Part shown: positions 27,881-36,999 of the stretch, in pieces
Layout: each line of letters begins with the position of its first letter
Position numbering within the stretch: the stretch's first letter is position 1
Source of the DNA: Thermoanaerobacterium sp. PSU-2
GTDB taxonomy: Bacteria > Bacillota > Thermoanaerobacteria > Thermoanaerobacterales > Thermoanaerobacteraceae
DNA: 64,000 bases
Assembly: GCF_002102475.1 (NCBI RefSeq)
Contig: NZ_MSQD01000004.1
Coordinates: 1-64,000, forward strand
Reading direction: 5' to 3'
Program-made: the position numbers and the translations under genes
The notes under the pieces: model-generated
What the model saw: only the letters and a program-made list of their open reading frames with translations
What the model was told of the DNA's origin: nothing
The model's database searches: none

Positions 27881-28426
27881 ATGAAGAAGATTTTTATGTA
27901 CATTTGGTCTTTGTGGGAACTTGTATTTGCAAAATTAAATAATATCCATACAGTAGGTGGAGACGACTCTGAAATAAGAATCGCATTAAAAAAATACAGA
28001 GGTAAGAGGATCGTGCTGAAAGATGGCACAGTTTTAGATAGAGGCGATAAATTTGCTGAGCTTCACTTAAACAATAAAGTCCTTACAGAAATAACCTCCA
28101 GCAGCAATTCACCTATTGCTATTGGCATCATAGCACTAAAAAGGTTTAAAAAATCTTTAAAAGCATTAAAAGCTTACATCAATGAAAATCATGATTTCGA
28201 AGATGTAAATGTATTTATGGGATACACACTTTTCAATCAAGGTGTGGAAATGCTTGGCTTTGAAGTAATGGACATGAAATCACCTCTTGAAAGATTCATA
28301 ATAACCCATTATGAAAGCTTTCTTTTGGGCATATTTCACCCTGAAGGATTTAAGCGGCTTCGTAACAATAAATTCACGGCAAAGATGGTTTTGATTACGA
28401 AAAAGACGATAAACAGCCGCTACTAA
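27881..28426 (+). CDS. YkoP-like protein of unknown function
   Basis: 181 residues, no signal peptide or certain membrane helix. The central pattern KYRGKRIVLKDGTVLDRGD...ELHLNN is what I recall for Bacillus subtilis YkoP. The second half is rich in basic residues and aromatic turns (FLLGIFHPEGFKRLRNN). No catalytic motif is visible. Its 14-bp distance from the polysaccharide deacetylase suggests a shared wall-related job. Its stop codon overlaps the convergent solute-binding protein gene by 4 bp, with no terminator between them. Confidence 0.7.
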   Translation: MKKIFMYIWSLWELVFAKLNNIHTVGGDDSEIRIALKKYRGKRIVLKDGTVLDRGDKFAELHLNNKVLTEITSSSNSPIAIGIIALKRFKKSLKALKAYINENHDFEDVNVFMGYTLFNQGVEMLGFEVMDMKSPLERFIITHYESFLLGIFHPEGFKRLRNNKFTAKMVLITKKTINSRY

Positions 28427-29706
28427 TTTAATGCTTTTTGGATTTTTTCTAAAATCATTTTCTCGCTTTCTTTATTTTTTAATCCATCTATTAATGCTTT
28501 ATTAAACATGATATTTTTGTCATGCCAATTCTTCGGTATATTATCAGTGTATTTCACTGCCATGTCAATTTTTTTCATAATTTCGTCGGTTATAGGTACA
28601 TCCTTTATGACTGGTATAAACCCTATTTTCTCTACGCTTTCTTGAGAATCTGCAATAAATTTTACAAATTTAAACGCCATATCCAATTTCTTTTTGTCGC
28701 TCTGCTTTGTGATGCCGTAACCGTAAATTTTTGGAGATATTGTGATAGGCACATCGCCATCTCCTTCTGGATACAACGCAATATCAAACTGAAAAAGTTT
28801 ATTCTTATTTTCAAGATATTTGAGGTATTGGACTTTGTAACTTTCATCGACCAAGACAGCGCTTTCTTTATTGACTGTAAAACTATCCCACACTTTGCTG
28901 TAATCACCACCAAAAGACACAGGATCTATCGCACTTTTTGCGTACAATTCTATCAATTTTTTAATGCCAGACTCCGCCTGCAGCCCCTTAAAGGAAACTA
29001 TCCCTTTATCGTTGATTATATTTAAACCGTCTGCCATCAAAAACCCCCAAAGATTATAGCTTCTTTCCATATACATAGTTATTCCATAGAAATCCTTTTT
29101 TTCTTTTTTGCCTTCTTGATATGTAAGCTTAGCCATATCATCTAGAAACTCTTCGTAGCTCCACTCTCCATTTTGAGGAACTTCCACTTCTTTTTTGCTG
29201 AACAAATCGCTGTTTATGTAAAGGACACTTGTGTACATCCCTAAAGGAATGCCATAAACACTATTATTATACATAAATCCATTGAGGACATCTTCTTTTA
29301 ATGAATTCTTATAACTTTTACCAAAAAATTTGTCAAGTGGCTCTAATTTATCATTGTAAATAAATGGACTGTCTGAAGTTATAGGGATTATATCAGGTTT
29401 ATCCGTGCCAATTATATCATTGACATCATAATAAAAATTTCCATTTCTAATTGGCTCAAATTCAATTATAACCCCTGGATGCAAATATTCGAAATCCTGT
29501 ATCTTTTTCTTTATAAAATTAAAACCAATAGGATCATCAGTTGACCAATGGGGAAAATCGCAAAATGTAATTATCCCCCTGTAATCTTCATCATCTGTCT
29601 GTGTAAAGTTTATTTTGCCTGTTTCATACAAGTACATGTAATATGGCCATGTGACTAAAAAAACAACAATCAATAAAATTAAAAAAAGAGCAAAAGGCTT
29701 TTTCAT
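28423..29706 (-). CDS. Extracellular solute-binding protein (family 1, sugar ABC type)
   Basis: 427 residues from ATG 29706 (AAGAGGTG upstream). An N-terminal hydrophobic helix (about 6-25) acts as signal or anchor, without a lipobox Cys. The mature part follows the family 1 sugar-binder pattern: IITFCDFPHWSTDD, FEYLHPGVIIEFEP, IPLGMYTSVLYINSDLF and KFVKFIADSQESVEKIGFIPV. No permease or ATPase genes accompany it, so it either uses distant subunits or is a sensor. The ligand is unknown. The DUF624 protein nearby, often linked to such importers, hints at oligosaccharide uptake. Confidence 0.82.
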   Translation of the reverse strand: MKKPFALFLILLIVVFLVTWPYYMYLYETGKINFTQTDDEDYRGIITFCDFPHWSTDDPIGFNFIKKKIQDFEYLHPGVIIEFEPIRNGNFYYDVNDIIGTDKPDIIPITSDSPFIYNDKLEPLDKFFGKSYKNSLKEDVLNGFMYNNSVYGIPLGMYTSVLYINSDLFSKKEVEVPQNGEWSYEEFLDDMAKLTYQEGKKEKKDFYGITMYMERSYNLWGFLMADGLNIINDKGIVSFKGLQAESGIKKLIELYAKSAIDPVSFGGDYSKVWDSFTVNKESAVLVDESYKVQYLKYLENKNKLFQFDIALYPEGDGDVPITISPKIYGYGITKQSDKKKLDMAFKFVKFIADSQESVEKIGFIPVIKDVPITDEIMKKIDMAVKYTDNIPKNWHDKNIMFNKALIDGLKNKESEKMILEKIQKALN

Positions 29707-29752
29707 AAGATTCACCTCTTACTCTATCTATATTCACATTAAACATTCCATA

Positions 29753-30388
29753 TCACTCTTTATTTTTACTAAGTTCACTTATTTCTTTTTCTAATGCATC
29801 CATCCTGGCTTTTAAATCTTGTGCTTCTTTTAAGGCTGCATCCCTTTGATTCTGCAGCTCTTCTATGATGCTTTTTGCAATCTCATCGCTATCACTTCTC
29901 ATTTTTGACAACTGCTCGTCTTTGTATTTTACAGCATCTTTTGCTATGCCATCGATGTTCTGTTTCGCTGCATCTGCTAAATTCTTCATCTTTTCAGACA
30001 ATGTCATTGCACCAGAGACAGCACCAACAGCTACTGGCTTCAAAGCCCTTTTTATATTTGGACCTATAGATGCAAGTATAAAAGCAGCACTTATCCCCAA
30101 TAAAAAACCTTTTGTAGTATTTGTACCCATAAAATTGCCTAATATTTTAAATCTCATCGATACATTGTCTTGCCATGTAAGCTCATTGTTGCGAGTCTTA
30201 CCAAAAAAATCATAAGCTCTCTTAAAGCTGTTTTGATGTGATTTCTCATCAGACAAGATTTTCTTAAAGATATTTCTCACGTAAGGATTGCGAATCTTGT
30301 CTAAATCAGCCATGTACTGTTCAATCGCCAGCGATTCACTGCTTATGCCATCTGATAAAACTTTCATTAAGCTTTCCTTATTTTCCAT
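29753..30388 (-). CDS. Ferritin-like domain fused to a membrane/coiled-coil (PacL-like) region
   Basis: 211 residues in three parts. Residues 1-65 form a ferritin/rubrerythrin-like helical pair with ESLAIEQY and ILSDEKSHQNSF (candidate metal-ligand Glu and the ExxH-type pair). About 88-130 is a membrane helix with small residues, GFLLGISAAFILASIGPNIKR, then KPVAVGAVSGAMTLSEKMKNLAD. The C-terminus is a coiled coil ending in LKARMDALEKEISELSK. The membrane and coil parts resemble those of the small proteins at 36347-36706 and 39169-39405 near the P-type ATPases. A scaffold linked to metal storage or efflux is possible (inference). A 51-bp palindrome lies directly in front of its ribosome binding site. 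Confidence 0.7.
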   Translation of the reverse strand: MENKESLMKVLSDGISSESLAIEQYMADLDKIRNPYVRNIFKKILSDEKSHQNSFKRAYDFFGKTRNNELTWQDNVSMRFKILGNFMGTNTTKGFLLGISAAFILASIGPNIKRALKPVAVGAVSGAMTLSEKMKNLADAAKQNIDGIAKDAVKYKDEQLSKMRSDSDEIAKSIIEELQNQRDAALKEAQDLKARMDALEKEISELSKNKE

Positions 30389-30402
30389 ATATATTTTGCT
30401 CC

Positions 30403-30453
30403 TTCCATAACGTGTAATATAAGCTAACGTTAGTTATATTATCCATTATGGAA
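30403..30453. promoter_or_regulatory. 51-bp near-perfect palindrome before the ferritin-like gene
   Basis: TTCCATAA (30403-30410) and TTATGGAA (30446-30453) enclose AATATAA/TATATT arms and the central CTAACGTTAG (30424-30433). The halves differ only in a 5-bp inner segment and one inserted G. The inner arm touches the GGAAGGAG ribosome binding site. It could be a TetR-type operator (CTAACGTTAG core) or an RNA hairpin that limits translation. Confidence 0.6.
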
Positions 30454-30466
30454 TATTTTATGCGTC

Positions 30467-31192
30467 CTACTGATCTTCAGGTTCATCTTCCATTTTTTTG
30501 TTTTCTTGGTTGACTCTGCTGTCAATGTACTTCTCAAACACACCTCTATCATATACGTTTATGGCAAGCCCAACTAAGCTAAATCCGATGACAATAAGCG
30601 GAATGAACGCAAATAAAATGCAAAGTCCAAACAATAATAAGCTTAATAGCACTATGCCTATCGTCTGAGGCAACTTTATGATTGAAAATATCAAAGCATT
30701 TTTATATATATGCTTTATCTTTAAATCATACGTAACCATCAAAGGATAAATATACACATTCATGAGAACAAGTATAAAGCCAATAAATATGGTAATATAG
30801 CTGCCCGCAATTTTTATAAAGCCTGTACTGTATGAAGAATAAATTTTGTAATTATTGATTAATATAAAAGCTGCTAAAGCGTTTATCAACGTAATTATAA
30901 AGCTTTGCTTGAAATTCTTAACAAACCCGTCTTTGAAATCATTCCAAAGCCATACATTTCTATTAAGTGCATGATTCCTAAGCACATTATTGAATCCAGC
31001 CAAAGCAGGTCCTATCGTCACGATAGGTATGCACGACACAATCAATAAAAGATTAAGGCTTATAAGTTGCCAGAAGTTGTTTTTTAAAATATCAAGAAAC
31101 AAAGACATACCCTTCTTAGGAATATCATCAGCCTTTAAATCAGGTCTATGTGGATCGCCATAGTACATTCTATTAAAAAAATTTCCAAACAT
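30467..31192 (-). CDS. DUF624 (YesL-like) membrane protein
   Basis: 241 residues with about five or six membrane segments and the DUF624 opening pattern FWQLISLNLLLIVSCIPIVTIGPALAGF. The C-terminus is charged (NQENKKMEDEPEDQ). YesL-family proteins are common beside carbohydrate ABC importers and regulators in Firmicutes, but their activity is unknown. Here it lies between the gal operon regulator and the ferritin-like gene, about 760 bp from the solute-binding protein gene. Transcription could read through into the next gene past the palindrome. Confidence 0.8.
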   Translation of the reverse strand: MFGNFFNRMYYGDPHRPDLKADDIPKKGMSLFLDILKNNFWQLISLNLLLIVSCIPIVTIGPALAGFNNVLRNHALNRNVWLWNDFKDGFVKNFKQSFIITLINALAAFILINNYKIYSSYSTGFIKIAGSYITIFIGFILVLMNVYIYPLMVTYDLKIKHIYKNALIFSIIKLPQTIGIVLLSLLLFGLCILFAFIPLIVIGFSLVGLAINVYDRGVFEKYIDSRVNQENKKMEDEPEDQ

Positions 31193-31262
31193 CGTTTACC
31201 TCTCCTATATCAGTCTATAATTCAATTATAAATGGTATGCTGAGAATTTTCAATGACAAAAA

Positions 31263-31298
31263 AATATTAGATAGCATTACAAAATACTATCTAATATT
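31263..31298 (-). terminator. Terminator of the gal operon
   Basis: Minus strand: AATATTAGATAG and CTATCTAATATT form a 12-bp stem around GTATTTTGTAAT-type loop bases, followed by TTTTTTTG. It overlaps the last codons of the ROK gene. Confidence 0.75.
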
Positions 31299-32467
31299 AT
31301 ATTTGATATACCCATCAAGGCTGTATTATAATCTGGATTTGAAAAGGCAATGCTGCAGGATGAATAATTTGCTTCAAAAGATCTCTTTTTAATAGTCTCC
31401 AATACAACGTCTTCTATAAACTTTCGACCTCTCACTATTCCACCTGATATGAGCACCAACTCTGGGCTAAAGACATTGACTATATTCGCAATGCCTATGC
31501 CTAAGTAAATAGCGATTTTGTTTAACTCAGATAAAGCAACTTCATCCCCTTCTTCCGCGGCTTTGTACACAAATCTGGTTGTTATATTTTCCAAGTCTCC
31601 GTTGACGTATTCAGACACAAGAGAATAAGATCCCTCTTTTATTCTTTTTACCACATTGTTTACCAATGCTTTCTCAGATGCCAAAGCTTCAAAACATCCG
31701 TAATTGCCGCAACTGCATTTAGGACCGGCAACGTCGATTGTAGTATGTCCTATCTCACCAGCCATGTCGTTAATTCCTCTGTATATTTTGCCATCCAATA
31801 TTATTGTTGAACCTATTCCATGTCCTACTTTTAAAAACACAACATTGCCGACATTTTTAGCAATTCCGTTGTAGAATTCCCCTAAAGCCATGGCTCTGAC
31901 GTCATTTTCAACAAACGTAGGAATCCCAAATTCTTTTTCTATCATGTCCTTTATAGGCACATTTCTCCACCCTATATTAGGAGAAAATACGGATATACCT
32001 TCGCTTGACTTTACAGGACCTCTAACTACTATGCCGATCCCAGCTATCTCTTTCTTTGAAATATCTTTTAAATGCCTTATTCTATCGAATAAAAGCTTGA
32101 ATATGCTTTCCGAATCTTCCTTTTTTATGTTGTCAACTTTTGATTCTTTTATGGTAAGTTCAGCATCCAACAGGTACTCTTCCATTATATCTGTCCCGAT
32201 TATTATAACGATTATATCAAAAGCTTCATTGTTTATCTTCAATATGACAGGCGGCCTTCCACCGCTGGATTCTCCTAATTTGTCTTCTTTCACAAGTCCG
32301 TCCTCTAAAAGCTTGTTTATGATATTCGTAACTGTAGGTGGCGTCAAATTCGTTATCTTTGCTATTTCAGACCTTGATACGTATTTGTTGTGACGTATCA
32401 CATTCAATATGAGACTTTCATTCATGCCCTTTAATAATTTGTAACTTACTGGAATCAAATCTGCCAA
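31277..32467 (-). CDS. ROK family transcriptional regulator
   Basis: 396 residues. The N-terminal winged helix-turn-helix (VSRSEIAKITNLTPPTVTNIINKLLEDGLV) is fused to a ROK kinase-like domain with GHGIGSTII and the zinc motif GHTTIDVAGPKCSCGNYGCFE. ROK repressors of the NagC/XylR type sense sugars. It is the last gene of galT-galK-galE, 11 bp after galE, so it may regulate the gal operon. TTG 32467 is preferred over GTG 32476, which lies inside AGAGGTGG. It may instead serve other sugar genes. Confidence 0.85.
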   Translation of the reverse strand: MADLIPVSYKLLKGMNESLILNVIRHNKYVSRSEIAKITNLTPPTVTNIINKLLEDGLVKEDKLGESSGGRPPVILKINNEAFDIIVIIIGTDIMEEYLLDAELTIKESKVDNIKKEDSESIFKLLFDRIRHLKDISKKEIAGIGIVVRGPVKSSEGISVFSPNIGWRNVPIKDMIEKEFGIPTFVENDVRAMALGEFYNGIAKNVGNVVFLKVGHGIGSTIILDGKIYRGINDMAGEIGHTTIDVAGPKCSCGNYGCFEALASEKALVNNVVKRIKEGSYSLVSEYVNGDLENITTRFVYKAAEEGDEVALSELNKIAIYLGIGIANIVNVFSPELVLISGGIVRGRKFIEDVVLETIKKRSFEANYSSCSIAFSNPDYNTALMGISNIILDSIL

Positions 32468-32478
32468 AATTACCACCT

Positions 32479-33468
32479 CTATTTATCGCCAAATCCATAA
32501 GGATTTGATTTATGCCATTTCCACGCAGACTCTATAATCTCCTCAAGTGAATTGTGCTTAGGATTCCAGACTAACTCATTTATAATCTTTTCCGATGATG
32601 CTACCAATTTTGCAGGATCTCCCAGTCGCCTTGCGGCAATTTTCGCTGGTATAGGATGTCCGGTCACCTTTCTTGCTGTTTCAACCACTTCCTTGACTGT
32701 AAACCCTTCTCCATTTCCCAGGTTGTATATTGCACTACTGCTATCCCTTCTTAGCTTATCTAATGCCAAGATGTGGGCATCAGCAAGGTCTGTAACGTGT
32801 ATATAATCTCTTACACAAGTACCATCTTTTGTGTCGTAGTCATCACCGTAGATTTCTATGAACTCTCTTTTTCCTAATGGCACTTGCAATATTAGCGGTA
32901 TAAGATGTGTTTCAGGATTATGATCTTCTCCTATGACTCCACTTTCATCGGCGCCAGCCACATTAAAATACCTAAGCACAACATGCTTTATCCCATAAGC
33001 ATTGTCACACCACTTTAGCATCTTTTCCACAGCCAATTTAGTTTCGCCATAAGGATTCGTAGGAAATGTCTTGTCATCTTCTTTTATCGGTATTCTTTCA
33101 GGCTCTCCATATGTGGCAGCAGTTGATGAAAAAACTATCTTCCTAACGCCGTATTTAACCATTTTTTTTAATAAGCACATCGTCCCATACACATTGTTTT
33201 CATAATAGTCCAGAGGTTTACCGACGCTTTCTCCCACCAGAGAAAATGCCGCAAAATCTATGACAGCTTCTATATCATTTTCTTCAAAAACTTTGTCCAA
33301 AAATTCTCTATCTCTAAGATCGCCAACGTAAAGCTTACCTCCAATTACCGCTTTTTCATGGCCTGTTATGAGATTGTCAACTACTATTACATCTTCTCCT
33401 CTTTTAAAAAGCTCATAGGCAGTATGACTGCCAATATATCCAGCGCCACCGCACACTAAAATAGACAT
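32479..33468 (-). CDS. galE: UDP-glucose 4-epimerase
   Basis: 329 residues, extended short-chain dehydrogenase fold. NAD-binding GGAGYIGSHT at the N-terminus, catalytic Ser/Tyr pair in SSTAATYG and YGETKLAVEKML, and FNVAGAD in the sugar-binding half. It interconverts UDP-glucose and UDP-galactose, completing the Leloir pathway with galK and galT. Start ATG 33468 with AAAGGGG upstream, 17 bp after the galK stop. Confidence 0.94.
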   Translation of the reverse strand: MSILVCGGAGYIGSHTAYELFKRGEDVIVVDNLITGHEKAVIGGKLYVGDLRDREFLDKVFEENDIEAVIDFAAFSLVGESVGKPLDYYENNVYGTMCLLKKMVKYGVRKIVFSSTAATYGEPERIPIKEDDKTFPTNPYGETKLAVEKMLKWCDNAYGIKHVVLRYFNVAGADESGVIGEDHNPETHLIPLILQVPLGKREFIEIYGDDYDTKDGTCVRDYIHVTDLADAHILALDKLRRDSSSAIYNLGNGEGFTVKEVVETARKVTGHPIPAKIAARRLGDPAKLVASSEKIINELVWNPKHNSLEEIIESAWKWHKSNPYGFGDK

Positions 33469-33485
33469 ACAATATATACCCCTTT

Positions 33486-34643
33486 CTATTTTATTTCTTT
33501 TGCTCCGTCTCCTACACCCGTCACATACATTGATGGCTCATAACCTATTCTTTCTTTGTATCCTTTCGTCACTTCTCTAATGAAGTCTTCTACAAATTCT
33601 TCTTTGACGATGCTGACGGTACATCCACCAAATCCTGCGCCTGTCATTCTTGAGCCTAAAACGTAATCTAATTTAAGCGCTTCATCGACTAAAGCATCCA
33701 ATTCCTTGCCGGTAACTTCATAGTCATCCCTTAACGAATTGTGAGATTGTACCATCAGTTGACCAAACCTTTTAATGTCATTATTTTTTAACGCTTCAAC
33801 AGCATCTAAAACTCTCTCATCTTCTGTCACAACGTGTCTTGCCCTCTTTACTAACACATCATCCGGTATCAAGTATTTGTACTTATCGAATTCTTCCAGT
33901 GTAACCTGCCCAAGATTGTCTACATCCAATTCTTTCTTAAGGTAGCTTAATGCAGCCTCACACTGACTCCTTCTCTCATTGTACTTAGAATCTTGAAGCC
34001 CCCTTCGCTTGTTTGTATTCGATATAACTATCCTATAGCCATCTAATTTAAGTGGAACATATTTATAATCAATTGTATCACATTTTAAAAATATAGCATA
34101 GTCAGCTTTGCCCATTCCTACAGCAAATTGATCCATTATACCGCAATTGACGCCGACAAAATTATTTTCAGCTTTTTGACACATTTTAACTAATTCAACT
34201 CTATCAATTCCCAAATTTAAAATTTCATTCATAGCCACACCAGTCACAAGTTCTATGGATGCAGAAGAAGAAAGCCCTGCTCCATTTGGTATGTTCCCTT
34301 CGTATAGCGCTTCAAACCCTCTTAGCTTATAACCTTCATCTTGCAAAACTTTTAATACACCTTTTGGATAATTTGCCCAATCATCTTTTTTATCATAGAT
34401 TAATTCGTTTATGTCCACTTCGACTTTAAGATCGAAGTTTAGTGAAGAAAGGCGTACCTTTCCATCATCCCTCATTCTTATGGCCATAAACGTTCCAAAG
34501 TCAAGAGCGCATGGGAATACATATCCACCATTGTAATCTGTGTGCTCCCCTATTAAATTTACCCTGCCTGGCGAATAGAATAGCCTTACTCCTTCGTTAC
34601 TGCCGTAGATTCTTTTAAATTCTTCCACAATTTTTGTTGCCAT
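33486..34643 (-). CDS. galK: Galactokinase
   Basis: 385 residues of the GHMP kinase family. The galactokinase signature appears as [19 protein letters not shown], the ATP loop as [17 protein letters not shown], and the third motif as [15 protein letters not shown]. It phosphorylates galactose at C1 with ATP. Second gene of the operon, 17 bp after galT and 17 bp before galE. Confidence 0.95.
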   Translation of the reverse strand: MATKIVEEFKRIYGSNEGVRLFYSPGRVNLIGEHTDYNGGYVFPCALDFGTFMAIRMRDDGKVRLSSLNFDLKVEVDINELIYDKKDDWANYPKGVLKVLQDEGYKLRGFEALYEGNIPNGAGLSSSASIELVTGVAMNEILNLGIDRVELVKMCQKAENNFVGVNCGIMDQFAVGMGKADYAIFLKCDTIDYKYVPLKLDGYRIVISNTNKRRGLQDSKYNERRSQCEAALSYLKKELDVDNLGQVTLEEFDKYKYLIPDDVLVKRARHVVTEDERVLDAVEALKNNDIKRFGQLMVQSHNSLRDDYEVTGKELDALVDEALKLDYVLGSRMTGAGFGGCTVSIVKEEFVEDFIREVTKGYKERIGYEPSMYVTGVGDGAKEIK

Positions 34644-34660
34644 TTAATTCCTCTCCTTTA

Positions 34661-36220
34661 TTAAATTTTTTTAAAATGTATGCTATCTAAAAACTTATCA
34701 AATGCCGCTTTCCCCTTCTCATCACGCTTAAATACGCCTGCATCCAGCAGCACTTTTAAGAAAATTTCACCTACCTCGTCTTTTACTATTACTTCTGCCT
34801 CTTCCCTCTTAAGATTCACACCATATTTATTTACAAGTTCATCAATCCATGGTACATGCTTAAAAAGCGGATCATCTGCAGAAATCTCTTTTTTGTCGTA
34901 TTTTCTGTCACCTGATAATATCATTTCTATCTCATCAAGTTCTTTTTTTAGCCTTCCAGGAAGCACAGCAAGCCCCATAACTTCAATAAGCCCTATATTT
35001 TCCTTCTTTACATGGTGAAGTTCCTCATGTGGATGAAAAATACCATAAGGGTACTCATCAGTAGTGCGGTTGTTCCTCAAGACTAAATCCATCTCATACG
35101 CGCCATCACCATTTTTCCTCGCAATAGGTGTTATTGTATTATGTGGTACCTTCTCACTACCAACTGTGCTATAAGCTATTATATCAACAGATGGATCGCT
35201 GTAATTTCTCCACTCTCTTAAAATCATGGATGACGCCTTCAGCAATTCATCTCTGTTTTTGCTTGAAAGCCTTATTACTGATAGAGGCCACTTCAAGATT
35301 CCCACATCTACATCTTTAAACATTTCACTTTTATACCACTCTTCTACCTTTGCTTCCTCCATAGGAAATACATGGCGCCCACCTTGAAAGTGCTCATGGG
35401 ATAAGATGGAGCCACCTACTATCGGTAAATCAGCATTAGAACCTATAAAATAGTGTGGAAACTGATCTATAAAATCCAATAACCTTATAAACGTCTTTTC
35501 TGATATCTGCATCGGCACATGCTTTTCGTAAAACAATATGCAATGCTCATTGTAGTAAACATAAGGCGAATACTGAAAATACCACTGCTCACCTGCAACA
35601 CTTACTGGTATTACCCTGTGGTTTTGTCTTGCTGGATGATTTAGATTACCGCTAAAGCCTACATTTTCCAGGCACAAAAGGCATTTAGGATAGTTTGTCT
35701 CTTTTAATGCTTTAGCTGCCGCTATGTCTTTTGGATCCTTTTCAGGTTTTGAAAGGTTGATTGTAATCTCTAAACTGCCGTACTCTGTATCCGTCCTCCA
35801 GTATTTATTTTTTGCAATTCTATCCATCCGTATATAATATGAATCCTTTGATAAGCTGTAAAAATAGTCTGTGGCTTTTTCAATACCCCATGATCTTTTC
35901 ATGTCATTAAACTTTCTTATGACTTCAGACTGTCTCGGCATCAACAAACCCATAATCCTCGTATCAAAAAGATCTCTATTTGTAATCGTATTTTCCTTAA
36001 AAAAACCTTTTTCGTATGCATAATCTAAAAGAGAATCGAGAATATCGTGTGGATCATCTAAATCTACATCATCTACAATGCCATTGTATGGCTCCTGTAT
36101 CTCAAACAAATCCATCAATGAATTGCGACATTGGATATAATCTGTGCCTTCTATCATGCCATGCTTCAAAGCATACAAAAGCAGTTCTTCAATTTTTAGT
36201 GAAGCGGTAGTAACATCCAT
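34661..36220 (-). CDS. galT: UDP-glucose:hexose-1-phosphate uridylyltransferase (Firmicutes-type GalT)
   Basis: 519 residues from ATG 36220 (AAAGGAATG upstream), much longer than the E. coli enzyme and typical of the Firmicutes GalT2 class. Visible segments are RQNHRVIPVSVAGEQWYFQYSPYVYYNEH, the active-site region GGSILSHEHFQGG (HxH), and NRTTDEYPYGIFHPHEELHHVK. It swaps UMP between UDP-glucose and galactose-1-phosphate. First gene of galT-galK-galE-ROK, with a promoter at 36262-36290. Confidence 0.93.
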   Translation of the reverse strand: MDVTTASLKIEELLLYALKHGMIEGTDYIQCRNSLMDLFEIQEPYNGIVDDVDLDDPHDILDSLLDYAYEKGFFKENTITNRDLFDTRIMGLLMPRQSEVIRKFNDMKRSWGIEKATDYFYSLSKDSYYIRMDRIAKNKYWRTDTEYGSLEITINLSKPEKDPKDIAAAKALKETNYPKCLLCLENVGFSGNLNHPARQNHRVIPVSVAGEQWYFQYSPYVYYNEHCILFYEKHVPMQISEKTFIRLLDFIDQFPHYFIGSNADLPIVGGSILSHEHFQGGRHVFPMEEAKVEEWYKSEMFKDVDVGILKWPLSVIRLSSKNRDELLKASSMILREWRNYSDPSVDIIAYSTVGSEKVPHNTITPIARKNGDGAYEMDLVLRNNRTTDEYPYGIFHPHEELHHVKKENIGLIEVMGLAVLPGRLKKELDEIEMILSGDRKYDKKEISADDPLFKHVPWIDELVNKYGVNLKREEAEVIVKDEVGEIFLKVLLDAGVFKRDEKGKAAFDKFLDSIHFKKI

Positions 36221-36261
36221 TTCACACATTCCTTTCATATTCATTGTCATCTTAATAACAT

Positions 36262-36290
36262 GATACTACATTCTTCAACTTTTTTCAATA
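36262..36290 (-). promoter_or_regulatory. Sigma-A promoter of the gal operon
   Basis: Minus strand TTGAAA (36285-36290), 17-bp spacer, TATCAT (36262-36267), about 40 bp before the galT start. Confidence 0.65.
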
Positions 36291-36313
36291 TTTTAATAAA
36301 GTTAATTTACACT

Positions 36314-36344
36314 AAAAAAAGCCCAACGTTTAGTTGGGTTTTTT
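36314..36344. terminator. Bidirectional terminator between the ATPase cluster and the gal operon
   Basis: CCCAAC-GTTTA-GTTGGG with an A-run of seven before and a T-run of six after, so it can act on both strands. It ends the minus-strand ATPase transcript. Confidence 0.85.
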
Positions 36345-36346
36345 AA

Positions 36347-36706
36347 TCATTCAGCAGTTTTTAATCTGCTTAATTCACTTTCTAACATCTCTATCCTGTT
36401 TTTAAGCTCATTTACTTCTTTTATAGCCTTTTCTCTCTCTTCTTCTAAGCTGTCTATTTCACTTTGATACAAGTTTTCACCTTCAACGCCGTTTCTCTCA
36501 TTGTCGTTAAACATTTTTGCTATTCTATCCTTGCCTTTATTGATTACTGAAGATGCCTTATCAGCCATATCATAAGTGCTTTTTACGCCATTTATTAGAA
36601 CTGGCTTCACTTTCTCTTTTGCTTTTGGAAATAAAATATAACTTAATGCAGCAACACCAATTCCCCAGAAAAAGCTTCTACTTCCTAAAGTTTTAGCGAT
36701 ACCCAT
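36347..36706 (-). CDS. Small membrane protein with C-terminal coiled coil (PacL-like)
   Basis: 119 residues: a membrane helix rich in Gly/Ala (SFFWGIGVAALSYILFPKA), a basic KEKVKPVLINGVKST segment, and a C-terminal coiled coil (about 80-117) with LEEEREKAIKEVNELKNR. The same order of parts, and similar words such as KPV and LK-RMEALE-type heptads, occur in the ferritin-like fusion at 29753-30388. It is the last gene of a four-gene minus-strand cluster with a P1B-type ATPase. Function unknown; a scaffold in membrane metal-transport assemblies is proposed by analogy with mycobacterial PacL proteins. ATG 36706 follows GAAGGGAGG. Confidence 0.7.
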   Translation of the reverse strand: MGIAKTLGSRSFFWGIGVAALSYILFPKAKEKVKPVLINGVKSTYDMADKASSVINKGKDRIAKMFNDNERNGVEGENLYQSEIDSLEEEREKAIKEVNELKNRIEMLESELSRLKTAE

Positions 36707-36771
36707 TGAAGTTTCCTCCCTTCATAGGTTCTTCTATTATTTTATCCCGAAAAAAATATATTATTAAATCG

Positions 36772-36999
36772 CTATTTTCCAAAAATGAGTGCCCTTGCAA
36801 TCGATTTGTACAATTCTTTAGCCTGATGTTTTTCGCTCATCTTTACCGCATACTGTAAAAAATCGTTAATTGTTTTTTGCCATAATTTTACAATTTCGTT
36901 TTTAGTTGATTTATCCTTTGCATACTCCGCAAAAGATATGTCAACCGTCTGTCTTAAAACTTTCGAAGCTTCTTCGAATCTCTTTTTCATTTCTTCCAT
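36772..36999 (-). CDS. Small alpha-helical protein of unknown function
   Basis: 75 residues, no signal or membrane helix, probably all helical (KKRFEEASKVLRQTVDISF, VKLWQKTINDFLQYAVKMSEK). Two His and no Cys are visible. Its start lies inside the end of the ATPase gene (59-bp overlap in another frame), behind AAGGAGG, implying translational coupling. No family is recognised. Co-expression with the ATPase and two PacL-like proteins suggests an accessory role there. Confidence 0.6.
   Translation of the reverse strand: MEEMKKRFEEASKVLRQTVDISFAEYAKDKSTKNEIVKLWQKTINDFLQYAVKMSEKHQAKELYKSIARALIFGK

Noticed and set aside
34680-35018. Plus-strand 112-codon ORF in galT
   Set aside because: Ser/Phe-rich reverse translation of a coding gene; antisense shadow.
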